From: Mameliella sp. MMSF_3455
Lineage (GTDB): Bacteria > Pseudomonadota > Alphaproteobacteria > Rhodobacterales > Rhodobacteraceae
Length of the DNA: 64,000 nt
Assembly (NCBI RefSeq): GCF_030733205.1
Contig: NZ_JASHJL010000013.1
Span: 62,001-126,000, forward strand
Direction of reading: 5' to 3'
The translations under genes and the position numbers were made by a program. Each line of letters begins with the position of its first letter. Within the stretch, counting starts at the first letter, position 1. Below, piece after piece: positions 26,192-35,030 of the stretch. The notes beneath the pieces were generated by a model that ran no database searches, had not been told where the DNA came from, and was given only the letters and a program-made list of their open reading frames with translations.

Positions 26192-27313
26192 ATGAAGAAA
26201 GCTCTTATCACCGGTGTGACTGGTCAGGACGGCTCCTACCTGGCGGAATTGCTTCTTGAGAAAGGCTACGAAGTCCACGGCATCAAGCGCCGTGCCTCGC
26301 TTTTCAACACCGAACGTGTTGACCATATCTACCACGACCCGCACACCAGCGGTAAGAACTTCACCCTGCACTACGGCGACCTGACCGATACCTCGAACCT
26401 GACGCGCATCCTGTCCGAGGTGCGCCCCGACGAGGTCTACAACCTTGGCGCGCAAAGCCACGTCGCCGTCAGCTTCGAGGCCCCGGAATACACCGCCGAT
26501 GTCGACGCCACCGGCACCCTGCGCCTGCTGGAATCGATCCGCTTCCTCGGCATGGAAAAGACCACGCGCTTCTATCAGGCCTCGACCTCGGAGCTCTACG
26601 GCCTGGTGCAGGAAATCCCGCAGACGGAAAAGACGCCCTTCCACCCGCGTTCGCCCTATGCGGTGGCCAAGATGTACGCCTACTGGATCACGGTGAACTA
26701 CCGCGAGGCCTATGGCATGTATGCCTGCAACGGCATCCTGTTTAACCACGAAAGCCCGCGCCGCGGCGAAACCTTCGTGACCCGCAAGATCACCCGCGGC
26801 ATGGCCAACATCGCGATGGGCCTGCAGGATTGCCTCTACATGGGCAACATCGACGCCCTGCGCGACTGGGGCCACGCCAAGGACTACGTCCGCATGCAGT
26901 GGATGATGCTGCAGCAAGAGGTGGCCGACGATTTCGTCATCGCCACCGGAGTGCAATACTCCGTGCGCGAATTCATCCAGTGGACCGCCAAGGAACTGGG
27001 GATCGAGCTCGAATTCTCCGGCGAGGGCGTGAACGAGATCGCCACCGTCGCCTCGGTCAGTGGCAATCTTGCCCCGGCGGTCAAGCCGGGCGACGTGGTG
27101 CTGCGCATCGACCCGCGCTATTTCCGTCCGGCCGAGGTGGAAACCCTGCTGGGCGATCCGTCCAAGGCCAAGGAAAAGCTGGGCTGGGTGCCGGAAATCA
27201 CGGCCCAGGAAATGTGCGCCGAGATGGTTGCCGTCGACCACAAGGTGGCCCGCCGTCATGCTCTTTTGAAAGAGCACGGTTACGAAATCCCTGTCGCGCT
27301 GGAGAACGGCTGA
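26192..27313 (+). CDS. gmd: GDP-mannose 4,6-dehydratase
   Basis: A 373-residue extended SDR enzyme that makes GDP-4-keto-6-deoxymannose, the first step to GDP-L-fucose. [31 protein letters not shown] is the highly conserved start, [17 protein letters not shown] the catalytic Ser/Thr region, and [22 protein letters not shown] supplies Y-x3-[21 protein letters not shown] and [16 protein letters not shown] complete the family signature. The ATG at 26192 is preferred over the preceding TTG. The fucose synthase gene follows after 43 bases. Confidence 0.96.
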   Translation: MKKALITGVTGQDGSYLAELLLEKGYEVHGIKRRASLFNTERVDHIYHDPHTSGKNFTLHYGDLTDTSNLTRILSEVRPDEVYNLGAQSHVAVSFEAPEYTADVDATGTLRLLESIRFLGMEKTTRFYQASTSELYGLVQEIPQTEKTPFHPRSPYAVAKMYAYWITVNYREAYGMYACNGILFNHESPRRGETFVTRKITRGMANIAMGLQDCLYMGNIDALRDWGHAKDYVRMQWMMLQQEVADDFVIATGVQYSVREFIQWTAKELGIELEFSGEGVNEIATVASVSGNLAPAVKPGDVVLRIDPRYFRPAEVETLLGDPSKAKEKLGWVPEITAQEMCAEMVAVDHKVARRHALLKEHGYEIPVALENG

Positions 27314-27356
27314 GGCACATCCGGCGCGGTCGCCATTCGAAGCCAGGAGGCACTCT

Positions 27357-28328
27357 ATGCCCAAGATCTACGTCGCAGGCCATCGCGGTATGGTGGGCGG
27401 GGCGATCACCCGCAAACTGAAGCAGCGCCAGGAGGCGGGGGAGGACATCACCCTCGTCACCCGCACCCATGCCGAACTGGAGCTGACGAACCAGGCTGCG
27501 GTCAAGGCCTTCATGCAAGAGGAAAAGCCCGACATCGTCGTTCTGGCGGCGGCCAAGGTCGGCGGGATCCTGGCCAACAACACCTACCCGGCAGAGTTCA
27601 TCTACGACAACCTGATGGTGCAGTGTAACGTGATCCACGCCGCCTGGGAGGCGGGCGTGGAGCGCCTGCTGCAACTGGGGTCGTCCTGCATCTATCCCAA
27701 GGCCGTGCCGCAGCCCATGCGTGAGGCCGCGCTGCTGACCGGACCGCTGGAGCCCACGAACGAGCCCTATGCCGTCGCCAAGATCGCCGGCATCAAGATC
27801 TGCGAAAGTTACAATCGCCAGTACGGCGTGGACTACCGGTCGGTCATGCCGACCAACCTTTATGGCCCCGGTGACAACTTTCACCCGGAAAACAGCCATG
27901 TCCTGCCCGCCCTGATCCGCCGCTTCCACGAGGCCGCGCAAGAGGGCAAGGACGAGGTCGTCATCTGGGGCAGCGGCAAGCCGCGCCGCGAATTCCTGCA
28001 CGTCGATGACATGGCAGAGGCCTCGCTCTTCGTGATGGACCTCGACAAGGCCACCTATGATGCCAACACCCAGCCGCAGCTGAGCCACATCAACGTCGGC
28101 TCCGGCGTCGATGTCTCGATCCTGGAACTGGCGCAGATGGTGGCCGAGGTGACGGGGTTCAAAGGCAAGATCGAACTGGACCGGTCCAAGCCCGACGGCA
28201 CCATGCGCAAGCTGATGGATGTCAGCCGCCTCGCCGACATGGGGTGGAAAGCCTCGATCGACCTGGAAAACGGCGTGCGCGAAACCTACCAGTGGTTCCT
28301 CGACAACCAGGACAGCTTCCGCCGCTGA
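27357..28328 (+). CDS. fcl: GDP-L-fucose synthase
   Basis: A 323-residue SDR epimerase-reductase that turns GDP-4-keto-6-deoxymannose into GDP-L-fucose with [24 protein letters not shown] is the cofactor-binding start, [41 protein letters not shown] holds the catalytic Ser-Tyr-Lys, and [30 protein letters not shown] is the substrate-binding signature. The ATG follows an AGGAGG. Together with gmd it predicts fucose in the polymer or in LPS. A strong terminator follows. Confidence 0.96.
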   Translation: MPKIYVAGHRGMVGGAITRKLKQRQEAGEDITLVTRTHAELELTNQAAVKAFMQEEKPDIVVLAAAKVGGILANNTYPAEFIYDNLMVQCNVIHAAWEAGVERLLQLGSSCIYPKAVPQPMREAALLTGPLEPTNEPYAVAKIAGIKICESYNRQYGVDYRSVMPTNLYGPGDNFHPENSHVLPALIRRFHEAAQEGKDEVVIWGSGKPRREFLHVDDMAEASLFVMDLDKATYDANTQPQLSHINVGSGVDVSILELAQMVAEVTGFKGKIELDRSKPDGTMRKLMDVSRLADMGWKASIDLENGVRETYQWFLDNQDSFRR

Positions 28329-28347
28329 TCCACGGATCTATCTGCCG

Positions 28348-28373
28348 ACGCGCCGGGCCCTTGTCCGGCGCGT
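28348..28373 (+). terminator. hairpin terminator after fcl
   Basis: ACGCGCCGG (28348-28356), eight-base loop, CCGGCGCGT (28365-28373), then TTGCGTTT. Nine perfect base pairs between two convergent genes; it may act in both directions. Confidence 0.7.
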
Positions 28374-28386
28374 TTGCGTTTGGCCG

Positions 28387-29700
28387 TCAATCCACCGGCA
28401 GCCCCGAGGGCACCCGGTCCGGTCGTCCCAGCGGACGCTGATCCACGCCGGCGCCGGTCAGCGCCTCCAGGAAGGCCAGCAGGTCCGCGACGTCCTCATC
28501 GGTCAGGGCCACCGGCACGATGTCCAGCGCCCGCGTCTGCCGGGCCATCTCGATCCTGTCCTGCCGGATCGCGAAATCCCCGGCCGCCAGCCAGGGCACC
28601 TCGGGCAGGCGGGCGTCGGCCTCCCGCCACGCCATCCGGCTGGCACTCGGGTCCAGGTGGTGACGCACGATCCCCTCCAGCGTGGCAAAGGCGCCGTTGT
28701 GCCCGTAAGGCGCGGTCAGCGCCACGTTCCGCAGGGACGGGGTGCGAAAGCGATAGGCGTCCTCCAACAGGTCGGTCTCTCCCATCCGGCCCACGTCGCG
28801 CGGCATCGGGTCGAAGACCCGCGTGCGCCCCGGCCCGAAAGCGGGCAGGCCAAGCGCGTGAAACCCCTGATCGGTCAGCAGCGGGCCGGAATGGCAGGTG
28901 TCGCAGCGGGCCTTGCCAAAGAACAATTGCCGCCCCCGTTCGGCCGCGGCGGGCAGGGGCTTGCCGTCCCGCAGCCAATCGTCCCAGGGGCTGTCGATGC
29001 TGATCCACTCGGCGGCGATGAAGGCCCCCAGCGCATTGCCGATCTCGACGATCGTGACCTCGCTGGGATGGTCGATGTGATCGAAGGCCTCGACAAACAA
29101 TTCACCGTATTCGGGGATCGTCCGCACGCGTTTCGCCAGCACCGGCCAGCCGAGATCGATCCGGTCGTGCACCGCGCCAGTCACAGCGTTCTCGCCCACG
29201 TTCCCGGCCATCTCGAACTGCGCCGTCAGCGGAAAAAGCGCCTGCGCGGCCAAGATGTTGTCCAGACCCTGCGGCAGCCATTCCTCTGCCGGGCTGTCAA
29301 AACCGTTGCCGAACTGGTTCGACACCTCCAGCCGCCCGTCGTGGAACATCACCCGCACCGACTTGTGACCAAGGTTCCACAAGGCCGGCGCGTTCCGGGG
29401 GATGCGTTTGCGGATCATCCGGTCGCCGGTGCCCGGAGTGCGCTTTGGCCCCAACCCCGTGCCGCCTTCGCCGATCCCCAGGCTCAACCCGTCGCCGCTG
29501 GACAGGCTGTGGTGGTGACAGGTCCCGCAAGAGATGTTTCGGTTCCCGCTGAGGATGGGATCGTAGAACAGCAACTGGCCCAGCCGGGCTTGCGCGGGGT
29601 CCGCGTCGATGAAATCCTCCATCGACACCGGCTCGGCGCGGGCCGCGACAGCAAGCCAGAGGAGGCAGAACACATGCAGGGCAGGGCGAAAGGCGCGCAT
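28387..29700 (-). CDS. di-haem cytochrome c peroxidase / MauG-family protein
   Basis: A 437-residue periplasmic protein with a signal peptide (RPALHVFCLLWLAVAARAEP) and two c-type haem sites, CGTCH at 58-62 and CDTCH at 266-270. Between them are GKRTP-like and NAPALWNLG segments typical of the bacterial cytochrome c peroxidase fold, and RFRTPSLRNVALTAPYGHNGAFATLEGIVRHH is the conserved C-terminal block. Members reduce H2O2 or oxidise protein side chains. Its ATG lies inside the divergent Sel1 gene, so the two 5' ends overlap by 27 bases; the true start could be slightly downstream. Confidence 0.88.
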   Translation of the reverse strand: MRAFRPALHVFCLLWLAVAARAEPVSMEDFIDADPAQARLGQLLFYDPILSGNRNISCGTCHHHSLSSGDGLSLGIGEGGTGLGPKRTPGTGDRMIRKRIPRNAPALWNLGHKSVRVMFHDGRLEVSNQFGNGFDSPAEEWLPQGLDNILAAQALFPLTAQFEMAGNVGENAVTGAVHDRIDLGWPVLAKRVRTIPEYGELFVEAFDHIDHPSEVTIVEIGNALGAFIAAEWISIDSPWDDWLRDGKPLPAAAERGRQLFFGKARCDTCHSGPLLTDQGFHALGLPAFGPGRTRVFDPMPRDVGRMGETDLLEDAYRFRTPSLRNVALTAPYGHNGAFATLEGIVRHHLDPSASRMAWREADARLPEVPWLAAGDFAIRQDRIEMARQTRALDIVPVALTDEDVADLLAFLEALTGAGVDQRPLGRPDRVPSGLPVD

Positions 29701-30171
29701 GCGGTCATTCTGGCAGGGTTGCTGGGCTTCTCAAGCCCCGTTCTTGCCGCCGACCTCGAAGAGGCGCGCGACCTGATGGAGGCGGGGGAGTTTCCCGCCG
29801 CGATGGCTCAGTTCCGCGTCCTCGCCCGGTCGGGCAATGCCGACGCCGAGGAACTGATCGGCGTCATGTATGCCCTTGGCCTTGGGGTTGAAAAAGACCC
29901 CGAGCGGGCCTTCGAATGGTATCTGCGTGCCTCGCTCAAGGGCCATCCCGGCGCCCAGTCAGGGCTGGGCTGGTATTATGAACTGGGCCAGGGCCTGCCC
30001 GCGCCGGATCTGGTGCGGGCCTACCTCTGGTACGCGCTGTCGGCCATCGGCGGCGACGTGGACGCGCCGGATTCGCTGGAGGAACTGACCCCGCGCATGA
30101 CCCGCGAACAGCGCAAGCGGGCCGAGACCCTGGTCGATGACTACCGCGTCTGGATGTATCCCTTCAGGTAA
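29674..30171 (+). CDS. secreted Sel1-repeat protein
   Basis: A 165-residue protein with a signal peptide (VILAGLLGFSSPVLAA) and two to three Sel1-type repeats, for example AEELIGVMYALGLGVEKDPERAFEWYLRAS and AQSGLGWYYELGQGLPAPDLVRAYLWYALS. Sel1 repeats form alpha-solenoids that bind proteins in the periplasm; the partner is unknown. The ATG at 29674 has a strong AGAGGAGG just upstream, which favours this start even though it overlaps the 5' end of the peroxidase gene. Its end overlaps the MocR-type gene by 8 bases. Confidence 0.82.
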   Translation: MQGRAKGAHAVILAGLLGFSSPVLAADLEEARDLMEAGEFPAAMAQFRVLARSGNADAEELIGVMYALGLGVEKDPERAFEWYLRASLKGHPGAQSGLGWYYELGQGLPAPDLVRAYLWYALSAIGGDVDAPDSLEELTPRMTREQRKRAETLVDDYRVWMYPFR

Positions 30172-31639
30172 GGTCGGCGCCGCCGTCCAGCGCCCCGGCA
30201 ATGCGGCGCACCCCGTCCCCGATCCGCTCCGACGGGATCGAGCTGTAGCCCAGCCGGTAGAACTGTTGCGGTGCGCGGTCGCCTGCGAAAAAATGCGCGC
30301 CGGGCTCTATCAAAACGCTGTCCGCGCGCAGCCGCTCGGCCAGTTTCGCGCTGTCCACACCGTCGGGCGCCTGCATCCACAGGCTTGACCCGCCATGTGC
30401 GCCACGCCCGGCCACCCGCAGCCCATGCCGCGCCACCGCCTCTTCCATGACGGACCGGCGCGCGGCCAGCGCCTTGCCGATGCGCCGCACGAGGGCATCG
30501 TAATGCCCAAGGCTCAGGAATTGCGCCGCGGTGCGCTGCACATGGCCCGGCGGATGGCGCAGCACGCTGGCCCGCAGCGCCCGCGCTTCGCGGATAAAGG
30601 GCTCGGAGCCTACCAGATAGCCCAGCCGCAGCCCCGGAAAGAGCGACTTGGAAAACGAACCGACGTAGATCACCCGCCCGTCCTCGTCGAGGCTCTTCAG
30701 GGCCGGGCTGGGCGGGGTCAGGTAGGACATCTCGAATTCGTAATCGTCCTCCACGATCAGCGCCCCCAGGTCCGCCGCCCGGTCCAGCAGGGCCTTGCGG
30801 CGCGGCAGGGGCAGCGTGGCCGAGGTCGGGCACTGATGGCTTGGGGTGGTGAATATCACCCGCGTCCCGCGCGGCACCGCCTCGGGCGGCAGCCCTTTTT
30901 CGTCTACCGGCACCAGCGACAGGCGGCTGCGCGCCTGCCGCAGGATCTGCCGCAGGGCCGGGTAACAGGGGTTCTCGACCGCCACGTCGCGCCCGGTGGC
31001 AAGGATCTGCGCCGCCAGCCACAGCGCGTTTTGCGCCCCCAGCGTGATCAGGATTTCCGACGGGCGGGCAAGGATGCCGCGGCGGGGCAGGGTGTGGCGC
31101 GCGATGAAACTGACCAGTTGCGGATCGTCGGCGTCGAACTGGTCCTGGGTCAGCGCGTCAAAGTTCCGCGCCCCCAGCGCCTGCATCGCGCACAGGCGCC
31201 AGTTGGCATGATCGAAGAGCGTCGGATCTGCCTGCCCGTAGATGAAAGGGTACTTGTAGCGCGTCCAGTCCGCGGGCTTGCCCATGCCCAGCGGCGGCCC
31301 GTCGGCGAATCGCTGTGCCAGCGCCTCGTCCCAGTCGACCCTGTCGGCCCGGTCCGGTGGCCTGCCGAAATCCGGCGGCTCTGGCGCGTTGTCAGAGACG
31401 AAATACCCGGACCGCCCGCGCGAGGTGAGATAGTCGTTCGCCAGCAGCTCGGTATAGGCCAGGGTGACCGTGATCCGGCTGACGCCGAGATGCCGGGCCA
31501 GCTTGCGGGTCGACGGCAGCTTTTCGCCCCGCCGGAACCGCCCGTCCAGAATGCCCTCGGCCACCATCTGCTGAATGCGCGCCTGCAGCGTGCCCTGCGC
31601 GCTGGGGGACAGGTGAAAGGTCTCGACCGGGATTGCCAT
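30164..31639 (-). CDS. MocR/PdxR-type regulator (GntR helix-turn-helix + aminotransferase domain)
   Basis: A 491-residue fusion protein. Residues about 10-80 are a GntR winged helix (RRGEKLPSTRKLARHLGVSRITVTLAYTELLANDYL). The rest is a fold-type I aminotransferase domain with FTTPSHQCPTS, VEDDYEFEM and the PLP lysine in YVGSFSKSLFPGLRLGYLV. Such regulators sense PLP, GABA, taurine or related amines; the effector is not readable. The ATG at 31639 gives the usual family start. Upstream lie a G12 tract and a palindromic operator candidate (31787-31831), suggesting autoregulation. Confidence 0.85.
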   Translation of the reverse strand: MAIPVETFHLSPSAQGTLQARIQQMVAEGILDGRFRRGEKLPSTRKLARHLGVSRITVTLAYTELLANDYLTSRGRSGYFVSDNAPEPPDFGRPPDRADRVDWDEALAQRFADGPPLGMGKPADWTRYKYPFIYGQADPTLFDHANWRLCAMQALGARNFDALTQDQFDADDPQLVSFIARHTLPRRGILARPSEILITLGAQNALWLAAQILATGRDVAVENPCYPALRQILRQARSRLSLVPVDEKGLPPEAVPRGTRVIFTTPSHQCPTSATLPLPRRKALLDRAADLGALIVEDDYEFEMSYLTPPSPALKSLDEDGRVIYVGSFSKSLFPGLRLGYLVGSEPFIREARALRASVLRHPPGHVQRTAAQFLSLGHYDALVRRIGKALAARRSVMEEAVARHGLRVAGRGAHGGSSLWMQAPDGVDSAKLAERLRADSVLIEPGAHFFAGDRAPQQFYRLGYSSIPSERIGDGVRRIAGALDGGADLT

Positions 31640-31697
31640 GCGGCGCAGAGTAGTCTGGACTGATGCAGGGCGCAATCTGGCCTTAACGTGCGACTGC

Positions 31698-31709
31698 GGG
31701 GGGGGGGGG
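31698..31709. repeat. homopolymeric G12 tract
   Basis: Twelve consecutive G on the plus strand, 59 bases upstream of the MocR-type start codon. Such tracts slip during replication and can alter promoter spacing, but they are also a common site of sequencing error. Confidence 0.6.
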
Positions 31710-31786
31710 CGGTCGTTTCCGGATCGGAAACACTCCGCCGGCGCGCAGACCCGGCAGGGCCCGAAGGTTAACAAGATCCTGACGGC

Positions 31787-31831
31787 TTGTACAAAATGCT
31801 GAAAAGCCCGTACGTTTTGTACAAAACGTAC
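31787..31831. promoter_or_regulatory. candidate operator with perfect 22-bp palindrome and a second half-copy
   Basis: Bases 31810-31831 form a perfect 22-base palindrome centred on TTTTGTACAAAA. A second, shorter TTGTACAAAA copy begins at 31787, its centre 30 bases (about three helical turns) from the first. MocR-type regulators often bind such combined direct and inverted repeats in their own promoter, and this site lies between yggS and the MocR-type gene. Function is inferred. Confidence 0.6.
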
Positions 31832-31850
31832 AAACTGCCGGCGCCCCGGA

Positions 31851-32504
31851 TCAGGTCTTTACCCGGTCTCCGAAGATGGCCGAACCGACCCGCACATGGG
31901 TCGCTCCCAGCGCGATGGCCTGTTCGAAATCGCTGCTCATTCCCATCGACAAACCGCCCAGCCCGTTGCGCTCGGCGATCTTCCGCAGCAGCGAGAAATG
32001 CAGGCTCGGGGTCTCTTCGACCGGCGGAATGCACATCAGCCCGCGCACCGGCAGGTCCATCTCGCGGCACTCCGCGATGAAACCATCCGCATCGGCGGGC
32101 AGCACCCCGGCCTTCTGGTCCTCTTCGCCGGTGTTCACCTGGATGAAAACCTCGGGGCAATGCCCCTCTTCCTGCGCGATGCGCGCGATTGTCCTGGCCA
32201 GCTTTGGCCGGTCGACCGAATGAATCGCGTCAAACAATTCAAAGGCTTGTCGAGTCTTGTTGGTCTGCAAAGGGCCAATGAGATGGACCGAGACGCCGTC
32301 GAAACGGGCCTTGAAATCCGGCCATTTTCCCGCCGCTTCCTGCACGCGGTTTTCGCCGAACAGGCGGTGGCCCTCGTTCAGTACGGCCTCGACCCGGTCC
32401 AGCGGCTGAACCTTGGACACCGCGATCAACTGGACCTCGCTCGTGTCGCGCCCTGCCTCGGCACAGGCCTTCGCGATCCTGTCCTGTATCTCGCTCAATC
32501 CCAC
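31851..32504 (-). CDS. yggS: YggS-family PLP homeostasis protein
   Basis: A 217-residue protein with the alanine-racemase N-terminal fold. VQLIAVSKVQPLDRV places the PLP lysine at K31, followed by FGENRVQEAAGKW, HLIGPLQTNKTRQAFELFDAIHSVDR and the end block GMSSDFEQAIALGATHVRVGSAIFG. The family (PLPBP) buffers free PLP and affects amino-acid metabolism. The start is GTG 32504, and it overlaps the stop of the TPR-sulfotransferase gene by 10 bases, so both are probably co-transcribed. It neighbours a PLP-type regulator gene. Confidence 0.92.
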   Translation of the reverse strand: MGLSEIQDRIAKACAEAGRDTSEVQLIAVSKVQPLDRVEAVLNEGHRLFGENRVQEAAGKWPDFKARFDGVSVHLIGPLQTNKTRQAFELFDAIHSVDRPKLARTIARIAQEEGHCPEVFIQVNTGEEDQKAGVLPADADGFIAECREMDLPVRGLMCIPPVEETPSLHFSLLRKIAERNGLGGLSMGMSSDFEQAIALGATHVRVGSAIFGDRVKT

Positions 32505-33955
32505 GGTTCGTCTCCCCAGGCTTCGATGAAGGGCGCCAGTTCGCGCTCGTACTTGCGCCAGGCTTCGCGCCGCCCGGCATGAATCGGCTGTCGAACCTGC
32601 ATCAGGCTCAGCGTCTTGACCCCGGCTTTCGAGGTGTGGAAGTTCAGGCAGGCCTCTTCCCAGTCGAGCCCTGCGGCATCCACCAGCGCGCGCGCGTTGG
32701 GTTCGGGATCAGAGACCAGATCGTCGTAGCGCACCTCGTGGATTCTCTCGGGAATCCTTTGTTTCCAATGGGCTACAGACCGGCGGAACATCTTGATCGC
32801 TTCGGCGATGTCGGCCAGGTCCGTGGCGTAGCGGTGCGTGCCCAGCTTGAAATGGTTCTTGTAGATCGACAGCGCCGTGTCCCGGGGATCACGATGCACC
32901 ACGATGATCCGGGCGCCGGGCAAGCCGCGCGCGATCAGGCCAAAGACCATATGCGTCTGGATCGACTTGTCGGTGACGACGCCCTCTGTCTGACCGGTGT
33001 CGCGGCGCACCAGCCGTGTATAGGCTTCGGCCCAGCGGGACAGCCTTGTCGGGGACAGTTTGGCCAGCGGTTCCATCTTCTGGGCCGGTCCGAATTGGGC
33101 CACCGCCTGTTTCAGGGCGTGGCCCATTTCGCCGCCCGCATGGGCCTGGCTGTGGCTGGCGATGATCTGTTCGACAAGGGTTGTCCCCGAACGGGGCATT
33201 CCGGTGACAAAAACAGCCCGTGGCGCCTGTTCCGGGCCCACGGTCGTGTAGTCGTCGGTTTCCTGCGCGTCCAGGTAGGCGCGCCATTCCGCGTCCCGTG
33301 CTGCCGGGTCGAATGGCGCCTGTTGGCGCTGCAACGCATTGGCCCGGTCGAGGTAGGCAAAGACCCTTTCGGTGGCGCCGATATCCTCCAGCCCCTTTGC
33401 AAGGGCAAAGCCCAGGTGCATGCGCGACATGTCCGGCAGTTGGTCGTCTTTCCAGAGCGACAGCATCTGGTCCAGCAGAGGGTCTCCCTTGGTCATCTTC
33501 CGCCCCGAACCCAGCACGCGATAGATCTCGCCGTTTCGGGGGACGCGTTTCACGAGGGATCGCAGGATCTTTTCGGCCTCGTCAAAGCGGCCAAGATGCT
33601 GAAGATAGACGGCTTTTTCTCCGCGCGGTTGATTGGATTGCGGATCCGCAGAAATCAGGCGGTCATACAGGGCCAATACCTTGTCGGAGGCATCCAGCCG
33701 TGAATATGCCTCGATCGCGGCCTTGAGAAGCGTCTTTTCATAGGGTTTCTTGGCAAGCGCCCGGTCCAGTTCCCGGATCTGTCCCGGGGTGTCCCCCCGC
33801 GCCTCTTCGATGCGGGACAGGTGGTAATGCACTTCCGGCGCGCCCTTCGTCGGCAGCAGAAGGGACTTCAGCGTGGTTTCGGCGGGGTCAAGTTGCCCCT
33901 TGCTGATTTGGGTAAGCGCGCGACCGAACTGCGCCTTGATCTGCTGGGGCGTCAT
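32495..33955 (-). CDS. TPR-sulfotransferase fusion protein
   Basis: A 486-residue protein. Residues 1-210 hold TPR-like helical repeats (QISKGQLDPAETTLKSLLL, YLQHLGRFDEAEKILRSLV). Residues 240-480 are a Sulfotransfer_1-type domain with the PAPS 5'-loop VFVTGMPRSGTTLVEQII and the 3'-site VVHRDPRDTALSIYKNHF. Many marine alphaproteobacteria carry this fusion; acceptors are mostly unknown, and tyrosine or sugar sulfation are both possible. The ATG at 33955 is preferred over the adjacent TTG. It is the second sulfotransferase in the window and lies about 20 kb from the polysaccharide genes. Confidence 0.85.
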   Translation of the reverse strand: MTPQQIKAQFGRALTQISKGQLDPAETTLKSLLLPTKGAPEVHYHLSRIEEARGDTPGQIRELDRALAKKPYEKTLLKAAIEAYSRLDASDKVLALYDRLISADPQSNQPRGEKAVYLQHLGRFDEAEKILRSLVKRVPRNGEIYRVLGSGRKMTKGDPLLDQMLSLWKDDQLPDMSRMHLGFALAKGLEDIGATERVFAYLDRANALQRQQAPFDPAARDAEWRAYLDAQETDDYTTVGPEQAPRAVFVTGMPRSGTTLVEQIIASHSQAHAGGEMGHALKQAVAQFGPAQKMEPLAKLSPTRLSRWAEAYTRLVRRDTGQTEGVVTDKSIQTHMVFGLIARGLPGARIIVVHRDPRDTALSIYKNHFKLGTHRYATDLADIAEAIKMFRRSVAHWKQRIPERIHEVRYDDLVSDPEPNARALVDAAGLDWEEACLNFHTSKAGVKTLSLMQVRQPIHAGRREAWRKYERELAPFIEAWGDEPWD

Positions 33956-33989
33956 CAAATGATCTCTTGTCCGCTACGACCTTCGTTCA

Positions 33990-34025
33990 ACCAAAAGAAA
34001 AGAGCGGACGCAAGCGCCCGCTCTT
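33990..34025 (-). terminator. rho-independent terminator of the porin gene
   Basis: On the minus strand AAGAGCGG and CCGCTCTT pair over eight bases (34000-34007 with 34018-34025), followed by a U-rich TTTTCTTTT. It lies 25 bases after the porin stop. Confidence 0.85.
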
Positions 34026-34049
34026 CCCTAAGCCAGTTGGCTGGTGTCC

Positions 34050-35030
34050 TTAGAAGGACATTGCCAGACCCAGCGAGTACTGGTCGTAGTCGCCTGCCGG
34101 CATCGCGTCGAAGGTACCGCCGCCGATGCCGAAGAGACCACCGGCGGTGGGGGTGCCAACATCGCTGGAACCGTAGCCGAACTGAACGACGAGACCGCCA
34201 CCCAAGTCGTAGTTGGCTGCCAGGCCGAAGCCGCTGTTCTTGTCGAAACCGTCGGCGTTGTACTCACCGTAGTTTGCCGACAGGGTCAGGGCGTTCATGG
34301 TGTAGCCCAGGCCGATGCCCCAGTGGCTGACTGTTTCGCCAATGAAGTCGCTCAGGTCGGTTTCCGAGTAGTTCACGATGGCCTGCAGGCCGTTGTCGAA
34401 GGTGGTGTCGACCGACAAACCAATGACGTCGACGCTACCCAAGGCATCGAGATCGACGGTCTGGTAGCCGAGGCCAACGCCCAGGTCCAGGCCAGCCAGT
34501 TCACCGGAGTATTTGAAACCGATGCCCCAGATCGGGTCAACGGTGCCGGTGTCGTCGATTTCTGCCGAGATGGCGACCGAGAATGCGTCGAAGGCATAGT
34601 CGAAACGAGCGATCTGGCCGTCGAAGGTGCCGTCCAGGCCGCTGTTGAAGTTGAAGCCGGCGTGGGTGGTGTGGTCGTCGGCCAGTGCGCCGCCGATACC
34701 AACTTCGGTCAGGGCCCAGTCGAATGCGCCGTCGGTGTCGCCCATGGTCAGGCGCGCGCCGCCGTATGCGATGAAGACTGCTTCCGGGCCGCCGTTGAAC
34801 GCGCTGAAGCCCAGCTCTTCGTCCAGGTCGATGGTGGCGCCGAAGGTCAGGCCGTTGTCTGCTTCGCCCGACAGGGTGAAGGTGACGTCGATGTCAGTGT
34901 GGAACTGAGCGGTGGCCAGGTGGTCACCGTCGACCACACCCATTTCAGCGAAGCCGGTCAGCGAAACTTCGGCCGCGGCGACGCCTGCGGTTGCAACCAG
35001 TGCGGTGGTCGCGAACAGGATCTTTTTCAT
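34050..35030 (-). CDS. Rhodobacter-type outer-membrane porin (Porin_4)
   Basis: A 326-residue protein with a signal peptide (KKILFATTALVATAGVAAA) followed by amphipathic beta-strands separated by aspartate- and glycine-rich turns. The first strand is EVSLTGFAEMGVVDG, and the last ends in the outer-membrane C-terminal phenylalanine (YSLGLAMSF). It is acidic and lacks cysteine, as in the Rhodobacter capsulatus porin family, and should form a 16-strand trimeric general channel. The ATG at 35030 is preceded by GAGGGA. The upstream 290 bases (35031-35320) carry the divergent promoters; no gene was seen there. Confidence 0.88.
   Translation of the reverse strand: MKKILFATTALVATAGVAAAEVSLTGFAEMGVVDGDHLATAQFHTDIDVTFTLSGEADNGLTFGATIDLDEELGFSAFNGGPEAVFIAYGGARLTMGDTDGAFDWALTEVGIGGALADDHTTHAGFNFNSGLDGTFDGQIARFDYAFDAFSVAISAEIDDTGTVDPIWGIGFKYSGELAGLDLGVGLGYQTVDLDALGSVDVIGLSVDTTFDNGLQAIVNYSETDLSDFIGETVSHWGIGLGYTMNALTLSANYGEYNADGFDKNSGFGLAANYDLGGGLVVQFGYGSSDVGTPTAGGLFGIGGGTFDAMPAGDYDQYSLGLAMSF

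Noticed and set aside
28219-29673. Upstream extension of the Sel1 frame to 650 codons
   Set aside because: The extension is antisense to the peroxidase gene; the signal peptide and AGAGGAGG place the real start at 29674.
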